The position numbers were made by a program, and so were the translations under genes. Source: FEN-1297 sp964498065 (GTDB taxonomy: Bacteria > Bacteroidota > Ignavibacteria > Ignavibacteriales > Ignavibacteriaceae). Taken from it: DNA of 15,856 nucleotides. Of the stretch, positions 6,536-15,644 are shown one piece after another. The DNA is taken from positions 1 to 15,856 of the forward strand of contig CAZCFZ010000086.1 in the NCBI GenBank assembly GCA_964498065.1, given 5' to 3'. The notes beneath the pieces are model-generated. The model saw nothing but the letters and a program-made list of their open reading frames with translations. It was not told where the DNA came from and did no database searches. Positions within the stretch are counted from its first letter, which is position 1. Each line of letters opens with the position of its first letter.

Positions 6536-8011
6536 TTAAAATTCATTGATCACATTATCATTTTCTAACCAAGCCAGCATATTTAGAACCAAGTAATTCC
6601 AATCCTGAAAATCGGGATGTAAAATTGGTTGCCCGTTATCTGGATCATAGTATTCGTGAAGTGTCCCTGTCTTTTCCAAATCGCGTCCGAATAAGATCAC
6701 AGTCTTTTCGGCCAGTCTCTTGGCATATTTGATATATCCATATTTAACCAGCCCACGCCATACGAGGTAATTCGAAATCCCCCAAATAGGGCCCTCCCAA
6801 TTTGAAGGATTGCTACTCGCTCTTAAACTGTACATCTTCTCAAGTCTTGACAAGGTCCTGATTCCATACGCTGCATTGAATGTTCCAACGTTCTCGTAAT
6901 GTTCCTTAACGATTCGTTTGACTTGCTCTGGTGTTGCTATTCCTGCCCACATTGGAAGAAAATTTGTCCAAACATCGAATCTTTGAATTAAGCAATTGTA
7001 GTCTCTCGGTGCTCCACTCTGAAGTCCCCATCTCTCGTTCTGTATCGGTAGAAGATCTAAATCAACACTGTAGAAGGAACCATCCCTGGGATCCCAGCAG
7101 TTCTTCTGAATTGACTTCCGTAGGTCGTTTGCATCTCTTTTGTATTCGCATGCCTGTTCTTGAAAGCCTAGTCTCTCGCTGAGATAAACCATAGCTTTGA
7201 ATTCCTTATACATAAAGCAATTGAGAAGAATCGAACCTGAACTTCTGGGCGGCCGATAGAAAGTATATGGATTATTGTCAACACCAATGTAGTGGTCGTT
7301 CTGCCAGAAGTATAGACCGGTGGCTGAGTTCCTGTAGTGCGCCTTATAATTCTCTATGAAGAACTGGAGTTTATAGAATTGGCTTCTCAGCCAATTAGCA
7401 TTTCCACTATTCATTTTAGTTAGGAAAGCTGCTTGCTGGGCCAAGCAGGGTTTATGCATATTCTCTTTGTAAATATTCTTAGGTTTTAGAAAGCCCTTCA
7501 TAAGGTCCTGATAAACGGAGTCTCTTTGGATTACGATAGGCACCCAACCATCAGAGTGGCAGTAGTGCAAGAAATTCAAAACACAACCCCGTTCGTATTT
7601 TACCGCTTGTCTACCGTCCTCCGCAGTACCATGATCCAATAATATTTGTCTTAAAGCTACATCGCTGAAATATGAATCCCAATCCCACAACTGGTCTGTG
7701 TACGCACTACCTGGAGTCAAAAACGGGTATTTGAAATTCCCTCCTTTCTCTCTGTACATTTTTTTGTAATCTCGGTAGAGATGGCTCTTTATGATGGCAC
7801 TGTAGCGTCTCCATTGCGAAAGTACCGAATCATTCATGCTGTCATTAGCGGTGTCACTACAGCTAATGGTATCAGACTCAACGTTCGAAACTACAGTACC
7901 ATAATTGTCGTCGTTCTTCACTTGAGGTTGCATCGCATAAATCAATGTAGCTGGACCTAAGCACAATAAAGCAAAAAAAACGAACCGGACACTCAATACT
8001 CTTTTTAACAT
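6536..8011 (-). CDS. Exported GH63/GH37-type (alpha/alpha)6 glycoside hydrolase
   Basis: 491 residues: signal peptide (1-26, cleavage near IYA-M), a polar D/S/N-rich linker to about 65, then an (alpha/alpha)6-barrel of the trehalase/GH63/mannosylglycerate hydrolase type. Landmarks are LWDWDSYF (108-115), GVDNNPY (243-249), PSNWEGPIWGISNYLVWRGL (402-421), HEYYDPDNG (452-460) and FQDWNYLVL (468-476). By analogy with GH63, D245 would be the general acid and E453 the base. GH63 usually has SGxDNSP at the first site; here it is GVDNNP. GH63 and GH37 enzymes cleave alpha-glucosides with inversion; the true substrate is unknown. Start chosen by AAAAGGAG eight bases upstream. It lies 89 bases before the transporter in the same direction. 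G+C is visibly higher than in the transporter gene. Confidence 0.7.
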   Translation of the reverse strand: MLKRVLSVRFVFFALLCLGPATLIYAMQPQVKNDDNYGTVVSNVESDTISCSDTANDSMNDSVLSQWRRYSAIIKSHLYRDYKKMYREKGGNFKYPFLTPGSAYTDQLWDWDSYFSDVALRQILLDHGTAEDGRQAVKYERGCVLNFLHYCHSDGWVPIVIQRDSVYQDLMKGFLKPKNIYKENMHKPCLAQQAAFLTKMNSGNANWLRSQFYKLQFFIENYKAHYRNSATGLYFWQNDHYIGVDNNPYTFYRPPRSSGSILLNCFMYKEFKAMVYLSERLGFQEQACEYKRDANDLRKSIQKNCWDPRDGSFYSVDLDLLPIQNERWGLQSGAPRDYNCLIQRFDVWTNFLPMWAGIATPEQVKRIVKEHYENVGTFNAAYGIRTLSRLEKMYSLRASSNPSNWEGPIWGISNYLVWRGLVKYGYIKYAKRLAEKTVILFGRDLEKTGTLHEYYDPDNGQPILHPDFQDWNYLVLNMLAWLENDNVINEF

Positions 8012-8191
8012 TCTATTAACTCCTTTTCAGAATGACGAATCTTGCGTGAAGAAACTCAAAAAATGCAACTAGTTGACCCAATAGTTCGCGACTAAGAGCA
8101 TTCCCATACTGTACTTCTCGCCGTTTACTGCGCGCCGTCAAGTTGCCAGATACCGAGACCAGAAAGCAACTGAAGTTTTATGAAGCAGTCT

Positions 8192-10447
8192 TCATCTTGC
8201 AACAAGTCGATAGGCTTCACGGATTCGACGAACGTATTTCTTATACATTTTTAAGACAACCATCACGGCATCCCCGTGAGGTATAGTAGGATAAGCCGAG
8301 TGGCTATTTACCCAAGACCACTCCCACTTCTTTATTTGTTTATCAAACTTTTTGGCATCAAATCTTTTGTCTCCTTTCATCGAATTGAATACAGCAAAAA
8401 AGAAGCGCCTCCAACGTGATGCATAGAATCCATCCAATAATCCAGACCACTGTTTACAAGCATAATCTAACAGGCCATTGTCCTGACTGCCGTTTCCCCA
8501 AAGAGTGATAAGGTCACGAGCGTTTTTTTCGTATTGGTTCTTTTCACTCCTAGTCGTCCCCCAACTTCTTGCTTTCTTGAGCCACCTCCCTAGCAGGAAC
8601 TCCTTTCTGGTCGCCAATAAGGTATCCAAATCCTCAATCAAGTTGATGAACTGCTGGGTGTGCCTCTTAAAAGAAAGTAAATTACCTTTTTTATAGTCTA
8701 TCGTGAATCTCTGTTGGATAACAGATGCATAGTTAGCTAACACCTGACGAGTTAGATCTACGAGATCAAATCGATAGCCATCACTATTGCACAACCTGGG
8801 TGCAGCATCGATCAAATAATCCCAAGCTTTTAACAGCTCGACTGGCTTATACGGCAGTTTAACTGTTCTATCACCGCTACGAACCTTACCGAGAGCTGGC
8901 AAACAAGTAATAACAGAGACAGGTCCCCCCGCGGTAAGGCTATCAGCATATACGGTATTCTTCAATATACTCCAAGCTTTTGCAGCGTCTCTATCCCTTT
9001 TACCATATCGACGCAATAGATAGTTTCCTAGCCATGCACTCAAGTTAATCGGAGTGTTCCTCCAAGCGTTTTCCATCATAAGTTCATACATAACCGGGTT
9101 TTGCCCTAGGCTTTCCATCGTCAAACCAATTCCGACCATCTTACCTGATTTTGGATCGTTGAACGCAACCGAGGGATTGTTGGCAACATTCTTCATCAAC
9201 CCATAAAGGCTTATGCGACCACCAAAATTGTCAAGCATGTCCCATATCCAAGGTTTACTGTAGTAGGCTTTAGTTCTGTTCCATATCGGGAACCTTTCAC
9301 TATATAAGTCCAGTATAATTAATTGGCCATCAGGAACAGCGTTGAGCACAGCTTTCATCTGTACAGGTTGCCAGAATCGGGACGCATAAAAAAACATCCA
9401 GCCCTGCATGATCCATACCGCTTTTGGATCGGCACTTGTCATAGACTGGTAAACCTTCTTGCTTACTTCACTCAGATAAGTGGAATCGTTTGTTGGGGGA
9501 GTATTCTCATTAAACACATCCGCAGAATAGAGGTGGTCAGTCCCATATATCTTTATTTCTTCTCGCAAAAACTTCCCACCGATTTTGGTGAACATGGGTT
9601 CCGTTGGATCCAGTAAGTAGACTCTAGGGAAACCTTCCCATCTCGTTTTCTCCAATCTTGCGCCAGGGAATTTCTTCGCAAAAGATGGTGGTACATGTCC
9701 TGTGAAAGCCGGAAGGACAGGAGTCATACCCAAGCTTCTTTCTCTTTTCAAGATTCTCTTCTCTAGAATTTCATGTTTTATCATCCAGCTTTTAGGCAAA
9801 GGCCCATCCCATCCATCCAAGTTACCCATCCAAAACCAGGGTCGGTACGCGGGTCCACTGAAAAAGCCATTTAATTCTTTATCAGTAAAACCCAGATTCC
9901 TGTATAACCTATACCAAATTATGTTTTGACCGTTGAGGGCCAAAGGCATGTTTATTCCTTTCATGGCCATCCAGTCTATCTCATGTTCCCAATCCCTCCA
10001 GTTCCACCAAGCCATGGTGTAGCTAAATGTGCAATAATTTAGGCAGTAGCGGTACCGATAAGGAGATACTTTTCTTATCGGTTTCCTCGGCAAGGGCAAC
10101 GGCCTTGGAAGGCAAGTCTTCAAATCTTCTGGCGTGACATCACAATGGGCAACATTTTCTAGGTAGAAATTCAGAGCGCTGGCTATTGACACTCCATTGT
10201 TACCACGAAGAACCACGCGATTACCGTCCTTGTCTATTTCGAAAACATCTTTGCCGTTTTCAGCAGATATAAGACTTATCTCGAAATCGATTGCCCTCTC
10301 ATTAAGGATTCGCCCCAATAGACCCCGAGCTGCATCCAATTCTTGTTTCGGCTGATGTGCAAATGAATCGTTCTTCTTCTCAGTTTTGCAGGGTAGAGTG
10401 AATAAAAGCATCAAGCAAAAACTAAATATCCACATGCTATTTGTCAA
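8192..10447 (-). CDS. GH89 alpha-N-acetylglucosaminidase (NAGLU-like), exported
   Basis: About 752 residues from a TTG start at 10447, chosen because AAAGGAG (10454-10460) sits six bases upstream; the open frame continues to 10531 without a ribosome site. The order is signal peptide (hydrophobic residues about 5-19), an N-terminal mixed domain, the catalytic TIM barrel from about residue 125, and an all-helical C-terminal domain. GH89 hallmarks are NYCTFSYTMAWWNWRDWEHE, WMAMKGINMPLALNGQ, FTGHVPPSF, SADVFNEN and GLTMESLGQNPVMYELMMEN. From the TTG start the glutamates are E314 (FNEN) and E445 (TMES), matching the catalytic pair of human NAGLU (E316, E446). The family removes terminal alpha-linked GlcNAc with retention of configuration, as in heparan sulfate or mucin GlcNAc-alpha-1,4-Gal. 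It most likely acts in the periplasm or at the outer surface on alpha-GlcNAc ends of the target glycan. Confidence 0.92.
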   Translation of the reverse strand: MTNSMWIFSFCLMLLFTLPCKTEKKNDSFAHQPKQELDAARGLLGRILNERAIDFEISLISAENGKDVFEIDKDGNRVVLRGNNGVSIASALNFYLENVAHCDVTPEDLKTCLPRPLPLPRKPIRKVSPYRYRYCLNYCTFSYTMAWWNWRDWEHEIDWMAMKGINMPLALNGQNIIWYRLYRNLGFTDKELNGFFSGPAYRPWFWMGNLDGWDGPLPKSWMIKHEILEKRILKRERSLGMTPVLPAFTGHVPPSFAKKFPGARLEKTRWEGFPRVYLLDPTEPMFTKIGGKFLREEIKIYGTDHLYSADVFNENTPPTNDSTYLSEVSKKVYQSMTSADPKAVWIMQGWMFFYASRFWQPVQMKAVLNAVPDGQLIILDLYSERFPIWNRTKAYYSKPWIWDMLDNFGGRISLYGLMKNVANNPSVAFNDPKSGKMVGIGLTMESLGQNPVMYELMMENAWRNTPINLSAWLGNYLLRRYGKRDRDAAKAWSILKNTVYADSLTAGGPVSVITCLPALGKVRSGDRTVKLPYKPVELLKAWDYLIDAAPRLCNSDGYRFDLVDLTRQVLANYASVIQQRFTIDYKKGNLLSFKRHTQQFINLIEDLDTLLATRKEFLLGRWLKKARSWGTTRSEKNQYEKNARDLITLWGNGSQDNGLLDYACKQWSGLLDGFYASRWRRFFFAVFNSMKGDKRFDAKKFDKQIKKWEWSWVNSHSAYPTIPHGDAVMVVLKMYKKYVRRIREAYRLVAR

Positions 10448-10663
10448 ATTTTTCTCCTTTCTCAGAATCTCTACTACCAGCCGAGAGCAGAAATAGACAA
10501 TACAAACAAGCCTGATTTTTCGAGAGACCACAATGTCCTACAAGTGGGCTTTAGATAGTGTATATCTGTTGGAACTTGTTTTATTCTCAGCTGTAAGTTC
10601 TAACAGCTCTGCATGGATTATTGTTGATAAAATTCTTTTTCCACTTGGAGCATGGCACACATA
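10448..10663. other. 216-base gap between GH89 and GH99-like genes
   Basis: Holds the GH89 ribosome site (10454-10460). A short plus-strand open frame crosses it but resembles nothing and overlaps the end of the GH99-like gene. No clear hairpin was found. Confidence 0.4.
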
Positions 10664-12031
10664 CTATTTCAATAGTAGCATCTTCTTGACAGCAAAGAAG
10701 TTCCCAGCATCCAGTCTGTAAAAATAGATACCGCTTGTTAGCCCGTCACCATTGAACTTAGCTATATGTCTTCCCGCAGTCTGCATACCTGAATAGAGCG
10801 TCGCCACGCCTTGCCCAAGAACGTTATAAACTCTTAGAGAAACGTTTGCTCTCGAAGGCAGAGAGTAGACGATTTCAGTCGTTGGATTAAATGGATTCGG
10901 GTAATTCTGAGACAATGTAAATTCATCAGGCGTTGTGCTGTTGTCATTCTTCTGTTTAATTCCAGCCGGAATTTCAGAAACTGCCTTTGTCAATCCTTGT
11001 AGAAGTGAATCACCTAAAGGAATTGAAGGAGTTAGCCACCCTCCCTCACCATATTCATTCCAAGCATAGAGTATCCCGATATGCTCATTAGTTGTAATAT
11101 AAGGATTGCTATTAATCCATTCGTACAGAGAAGATACTGTGTTATACACTGAATTCCCAGAGTATCCTACATAGTATTGGAATCCTGGTGGTTCATAGAT
11201 ACTCCAAGGTCTAGGATCCCAATTCAACGTCCCTACTGGGATTATTGGCAAAGTCGAATTCTTAAACTGATTCCATATTTTAACTTCTCCAGTAAGCAAA
11301 TTCTCGATTGGATTTGCAGTATCACCAGCGGTGAAACCGGAACCAGCATAGTTATAGCCAGTGATTACATCAAATCCGCAGGAACTCACTAGTCCCATAG
11401 ATTGGGGCAAGGCGCATGCGGCAATCGTGACTCCATTTAGCCCCTCTCGAACAGCCGCCGCTCTAAGCGAATCAAACGCTTCACTCACGGCCTCGTTTGA
11501 ACCGAAAGCTGTGACTAAATCAGCAGGACTGAAAAAAATTAGAAGCGGTTTTCCATCCGCCTTTTCATATGATGAGTCTTCAAATAGATTGAGCCATAAC
11601 TTTGAAACAGCCTTCCAGTCGTATGGGCTTATGTCAAATGTTGAGTTGTCATTTGCGACCATCAGACAGAACTTTAAAATGTCCTTATGAGGTGAATTCA
11701 AGTACAAGCTCAAAGCATGATTCAAAGGAATATTAGATGTGTAATCTTTATAGTAATACCAGTCAAAAGCGAAGAAGTTGATCCCCGATTTGGCCGCTAC
11801 AACAATCTGCGAGTCTACTATTGATTGTGTGCTCGTAATCCAGCCCCAGATCGGTTCTCGTACAGAATCTTTCAGTAATGCGGGCGTAAGATATACGTAG
11901 TTGTTCGTGGTAGTACTAGTCCAGCCATCGAAGTAGTATACACCTAAATCAAATGGTTTATCGCTCGTATTTTGAGCAAAAACATTCGTAGAAAAAATAA
12001 GAATAAATAGAGTTACAATAAGTTTGCTCAT
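10664..12031 (-). CDS. GH99/WbsX-like secreted protein with T9SS sorting domain
   Basis: 455 residues. The ATG at 12031 is preceded by AAAAGGAG seven bases upstream, so the longer frame to 12064 is not used. A signal peptide (1-20, ending NVFAQ) is followed by a TIM-barrel-like region to about 355: GVYYFDGW, REPIWGWITSTQSIVDSQ, FFAFDWYYYKD, GKPLLIFFS, ITGYNYAG, VGTLNWDPRPW and AWNEYGEGGW. The last is the WNEWxEG-type motif of GH99-like/WbsX proteins. The final 85 residues are a type IX secretion sorting domain (QNYPNPFNPTTEI, VYNVLGQ, GIYFYRLDAGNF, KKMLLLK), so the protein should be secreted or anchored at the outer surface. GH99 proper includes endo-alpha-mannosidases; this distant relative could be a new hydrolase. 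It is paralogous to the next gene upstream (12170-13285). Confidence 0.8.
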   Translation of the reverse strand: MSKLIVTLFILIFSTNVFAQNTSDKPFDLGVYYFDGWTSTTTNNYVYLTPALLKDSVREPIWGWITSTQSIVDSQIVVAAKSGINFFAFDWYYYKDYTSNIPLNHALSLYLNSPHKDILKFCLMVANDNSTFDISPYDWKAVSKLWLNLFEDSSYEKADGKPLLIFFSPADLVTAFGSNEAVSEAFDSLRAAAVREGLNGVTIAACALPQSMGLVSSCGFDVITGYNYAGSGFTAGDTANPIENLLTGEVKIWNQFKNSTLPIIPVGTLNWDPRPWSIYEPPGFQYYVGYSGNSVYNTVSSLYEWINSNPYITTNEHIGILYAWNEYGEGGWLTPSIPLGDSLLQGLTKAVSEIPAGIKQKNDNSTTPDEFTLSQNYPNPFNPTTEIVYSLPSRANVSLRVYNVLGQGVATLYSGMQTAGRHIAKFNGDGLTSGIYFYRLDAGNFFAVKKMLLLK

Positions 12032-12169
12032 AGTGCATCTCCTTTTCCATGGGCACTTTCTCATTATGATGATTTCTAGCCCTCATAGGTATTTCGGCCA
12101 ATACAACACTTCGAAACAAATAGGCTTTAACTATAATTGCCACAGTTTTTGTATTCGTTAGATTAAAAG

Positions 12170-13285
12170 TCACTTAGCGTGATCTGATTGAATTTCCGAA
12201 AGAGCCCTCTTTACTCCAATCAAGAGAGAATCCCTTAGTCCTTTGGAAGGAGTAAGCCAGCCGCCTTCACCATATTCATTCCAAGCATACAATAAAGCTA
12301 CGTGTTCCTTTGTTGTGTGAGAGGGATTGTCTTTGATCCAACGATACAAAGACGAAATTGTTCTATATACAGAGTTCTCGGAGTATCCGACATAATAATG
12401 TATATTCGGAGGTTCATGCACTTTCCAAGGCCTCGGGTCCCAGTTCAATGTCCCAACAGGAATATAAGGCAGTCCACTGCTCCTAAATTTATTCCATACT
12501 CCAACTTCGTCCGTCACCAAATCCTGGATAGGCATTTCGAGATGGTTGCCCCTAAAAGCGACACCAGCATAGTTATAACCAGTCAGAGCGTCGAATCCGC
12601 AACGGCTGGCGATACTTATTGTTCGTTTAGGAGTATAGCTTGTATCCCACCATGTAATAGTATCTGGAAAAGCGCAGCCTGCAATGGTAACTCCCTTAAA
12701 ACCTTCCTCTTTTGCTTTTGACCTGAGCGAATCAAATGCTTTCTTGACAGCTTCACCTGAGCCAAAAGCCTTTAGTAAGCCGTGAACGTCGAAAAAAACC
12801 AAAAGCGGCTTCCCGTTGACCATCAAATAAGAAGGATTCTTGAACATAACAAGCCACTTTCTAGTGACCGCATCCCAGTTATTTGGTCCGACCGCAAACA
12901 TGCCACCACTTACAATGTTGAGACAGAATTTTAGGCGATTTCTATACCTAGACTTCAAGTAAAGGCCTAGAGCATGATTCAGTGGAATCTTGCTTGTTCC
13001 ATCAAGGTAATACCAGTCAAAACAAAAGAAGTCAAGACCGTATCTAGCCGCGACAACTATCTGCGAGTCCACTATTGATTGTGTGCTTGTAATCCAGCCC
13101 CAAATCGGCTCTCGGACAGAGTCCCTCAACAACTCTGGAGTAAGGTAAACGAAATTTTGGGTTGTCGTATTAGTCCATCCGTCAAAATAATATGCTCCTA
13201 TTCTTATTTTTTTATTAACATTACCTTGAGCAAATATTTCAGCAGTTATAAGAAGCGCAGAAAAAAATAAAGTTAATCTTTTCAT
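12170..13285 (-). CDS. GH99/WbsX-like exported protein, paralogue without sorting domain
   Basis: 371 residues from the ATG at 13285 (GGAA nearby; the open frame continues to a TTG at 13297). A signal peptide (1-19, ending EIFAQ) is followed by the same domain as the 10664-12031 product: GAYYFDGW, REPIWGWITSTQSIVDSQIV (identical in both), FDWYY, LTGYNYAG, VGTLNWDPRPW and AWNEYGEGGWLTPS. It ends soon after the barrel at SEIQSDHAK and lacks a T9SS domain, so it is expected to stay in the periplasm. It also has a longer loop around 200-218 (TWWDTSYTPKRT) than its paralogue. The two are an evident tandem duplication, with nucleotide similarity visible in the shared blocks. The enzyme activity is inferred only from the fold. 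Confidence 0.75.
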   Translation of the reverse strand: MKRLTLFFSALLITAEIFAQGNVNKKIRIGAYYFDGWTNTTTQNFVYLTPELLRDSVREPIWGWITSTQSIVDSQIVVAARYGLDFFCFDWYYLDGTSKIPLNHALGLYLKSRYRNRLKFCLNIVSGGMFAVGPNNWDAVTRKWLVMFKNPSYLMVNGKPLLVFFDVHGLLKAFGSGEAVKKAFDSLRSKAKEEGFKGVTIAGCAFPDTITWWDTSYTPKRTISIASRCGFDALTGYNYAGVAFRGNHLEMPIQDLVTDEVGVWNKFRSSGLPYIPVGTLNWDPRPWKVHEPPNIHYYVGYSENSVYRTISSLYRWIKDNPSHTTKEHVALLYAWNEYGEGGWLTPSKGLRDSLLIGVKRALSEIQSDHAK

Positions 13286-13580
13286 AATATGTTCCAATTT
13301 TAAAATTTTTTCTTACAATAAAAATGCATTATTTATGTAATTGTATATAACACTATTACACATACTTCTTTTGGAAATATGTTGATACCCGTGTTTTGGA
13401 AGTTTTTTTAATATATTTATGTTATTGTATATCCTTAATTATTTACATGAAATTAATTTTCATCTACTCTAATATCCTCTTTTACTTATAATCATTCTTA
13501 TATAGTTTATGTCTTGCTTATTTTGAGACTTCGAATAAGTTCAATATTTATTTGACACAGTGTTTACCTCTTAAGCTATG
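13286..13580. other. AT-rich gap, possible internal promoter region
   Basis: 295 bases with no coding content, the largest gap in the leftward block. It is more AT-rich than the genes on either side and could hold a promoter for the GH99-like pair and genes downstream. I could not pick out a convincing promoter or terminator. Confidence 0.35.
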
Positions 13581-15644
13581 TTAATCATCAGGAATTTTGT
13601 ATCTACTTTTGTTCCCAGGAATAGACATCAACCTCCACGTATTTAGTGGATACATATAGTTCATGTCCATAGGCTGAGGAATCCAAACTCGGTATGTATT
13701 GCTCTCGCTCCACTGGTTCCCCGCAGATGCAAAGTCACACATCCTTAAATACTTTGTACGGCCATTTAAAAAATGTTGGGGCTGATTTAGAAACGGGACT
13801 TTGAATTCCATCAATATATTATCAGGTTTGGATTTCACTGGAACGAGTTTAACATATTCCTTGACACCGCCAAGTGTTGGAATTCTTATAATCTTATATC
13901 CTTCCGAATTCATTCCCTTCTGAGAAGGCTGAATATAACCTTTAGGTTCCGAGACCAACCACACAGAAGTATTCTGAGGTTGAGTAAAACGATTATCAAG
14001 TGCCAGCAAAATTGGGCCACGCATTATTGCTACCTCAGGGGCTCCGCTTGGGGCTGGTATTACACGTCCACGAAAATCAAGTTTCAAAATGACTTTATCA
14101 CCAGCGTGCCATGTCCTAGTTATATTTGCAAATGTACCGGGATTACATTTCATGGACTTTCCATTCACAAGCAACTCGTTCCTCTTGCTCCACTCGGGGA
14201 TTCTAAGTCTTAGCGTGAAGTTACAGATATTAGAAGGAAATATCGTCATCTTTATTATATTGTTCACTGGGTAGCTGGTTTCTTGGAAAACTTTAAGATC
14301 GGTTCCGTCAGAGAGCTTGGTATCATAGGTTCCTTTCGCATAGAGATTGACTACCAATCCATACTTTGATCTCATTATCGCCCATCGAGGTGTTAGCAGT
14401 AACGCTCTGGGACCGTTAGCTACACAACAACTCAAGCCGACATCTTGTTGCTGAATCAGACTGGGAAGGCGTTCTCCTATAAGAGGTGAAAAGTACGCCC
14501 ACCAATTCCCTTTTGGTGTCAAAGCACCTAGCAAAGCATTGTAAAGGGATATTTCTAACTGATCAGCCCAAATGGGATTACCAGTTAATCGCAAGAGTTC
14601 GTAACAGTATCTCATCCAAAGTACAGTGACACACGTTTCTTGCGGGTTAGCTAATACTTCGGTTTGTTCTCTAACTCCGTCACACCATAACTCTCCATTT
14701 GAACCTGAACCATCAACCATGAGTTCATATTTGTGAATAAGTTTAGCATATCTAATTCCTGCCTCAAGATATTTTTTTTGCCCAGTGACTCTATATATAT
14801 CAAGAAGACCTTCAAAACAAGAGGTCATTTCATAAGCTTTCGGGACACCACCTAGTTTGATGGGCAAAACCCCAGCAATTGCGCCTTGTATAAGATGCAA
14901 GCCTTTAGAGGTTAACTTATTAGGAATGTTCCACTGATGCACTATATACTCTGCAAAATTAAGATATTTTTTGTCTCCAGTTTGTTCATATAAGAGCACC
15001 ATCGGTTCAAGTATTGAACTTGATGGCAATCCTTTCAGTGGTGGAATACCTGTGTCCGAGATATTTACCTTCCCCGGTCCAACTCGTGCTAAGAGCCAAT
15101 TAGCAAGCTTACATGCTGCATTAAGCACTTTGTATTCTTTGGTTTTGTTATAATAAGCGATTAAGCCCAGGAGCGTGTATTTTATGCCCCAGATGTCCCA
15201 ACCTTGTAGCCTATGATGTCTTTCATAAGTACCTATATAACCGTCAGGACTTTGATTCTTAAGCAGATCAGCTATGCCCCTCTCTATAACAGAACGATGT
15301 TCAGCAGTGTTTTGATAAGAATAAGCCATCATGGCGGAAGTAAACCACTTCCCCCAAAATTCACACCGCCAGTCCCAAAAATCAACATTATTTTCGAAAC
15401 GTAAACGAAACGGTCGTACTAGTCTTTCAATATTTTGATTCATTACGGAGTTCTTAATGCAAGAATCAATTCTTTCTCCTAAATATCCTTGAATTTCAAC
15501 TTTTTGTGGAAAGGAAGAACTTAAAATATCATTAACTTTTAAATTTACTACCCTGTATTTGGGTTGTGCGAATATAATCCCGGGAATACTAAATAATATC
15601 ACTACTGTTGTTAGTATAATACCACAATTCTTTTTCACATTCAT
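13581..15644 (-). CDS. GH127-type beta-L-arabinofuranosidase (DUF1680), exported
   Basis: 687 residues: signal peptide (1-27, ending IIFAQ), an (alpha/alpha)6 barrel to about 435, then beta-sandwich domains. The GH127 zinc-thiolate site is intact: E336 and C338 in PQETC, and C406-C407 in GLSCCVANGPRALLL. These match Glu338, Cys340, Cys417 (nucleophile) and Cys418 of Bifidobacterium HypBA1. Other landmarks are FWGKW (96-100), NQSPDGYIGTY (130-140), AYEMTSCFEGLLDIYRVTG (270-288) and RIPEWS. GH127 and the related GH146 release beta-L-arabinofuranose or similar L-sugars with retention of configuration. The start has GAGGG five bases upstream. It is the first gene of the block reading right to left; the 212 bases to the window edge are AT-rich and may hold the promoter. 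Substrate detail cannot be read, and GH146 remains an alternative. Confidence 0.88.
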   Translation of the reverse strand: MNVKKNCGIILTTVVILFSIPGIIFAQPKYRVVNLKVNDILSSSFPQKVEIQGYLGERIDSCIKNSVMNQNIERLVRPFRLRFENNVDFWDWRCEFWGKWFTSAMMAYSYQNTAEHRSVIERGIADLLKNQSPDGYIGTYERHHRLQGWDIWGIKYTLLGLIAYYNKTKEYKVLNAACKLANWLLARVGPGKVNISDTGIPPLKGLPSSSILEPMVLLYEQTGDKKYLNFAEYIVHQWNIPNKLTSKGLHLIQGAIAGVLPIKLGGVPKAYEMTSCFEGLLDIYRVTGQKKYLEAGIRYAKLIHKYELMVDGSGSNGELWCDGVREQTEVLANPQETCVTVLWMRYCYELLRLTGNPIWADQLEISLYNALLGALTPKGNWWAYFSPLIGERLPSLIQQQDVGLSCCVANGPRALLLTPRWAIMRSKYGLVVNLYAKGTYDTKLSDGTDLKVFQETSYPVNNIIKMTIFPSNICNFTLRLRIPEWSKRNELLVNGKSMKCNPGTFANITRTWHAGDKVILKLDFRGRVIPAPSGAPEVAIMRGPILLALDNRFTQPQNTSVWLVSEPKGYIQPSQKGMNSEGYKIIRIPTLGGVKEYVKLVPVKSKPDNILMEFKVPFLNQPQHFLNGRTKYLRMCDFASAGNQWSESNTYRVWIPQPMDMNYMYPLNTWRLMSIPGNKSRYKIPDD

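Noticed and set aside
10300..10400. Canonical lipobox in the GH89 signal peptide (TLPC)
   Set aside because: The residues before the Cys (L-P) do not fit the usual lipobox; lipoprotein status is possible but not supported.
10448..10531. N-terminal extension of the GH89 gene to an upstream start
   Set aside because: The extension places charged residues before the signal peptide and lacks a ribosome site, while a TTG at 10447 has AAAGGAG at ideal spacing.
11361..11690. Long plus-strand open frame inside the GH99-like gene
   Set aside because: It is a frame shadow of a clearly coding minus-strand gene, with no ribosome site or recognisable content.
12302..12721. 139-codon plus-strand open frame inside the second GH99-like gene
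   Set aside because: Also antisense to a strongly supported gene; the similar open frame in the paralogue follows from shared sequence, not coding.
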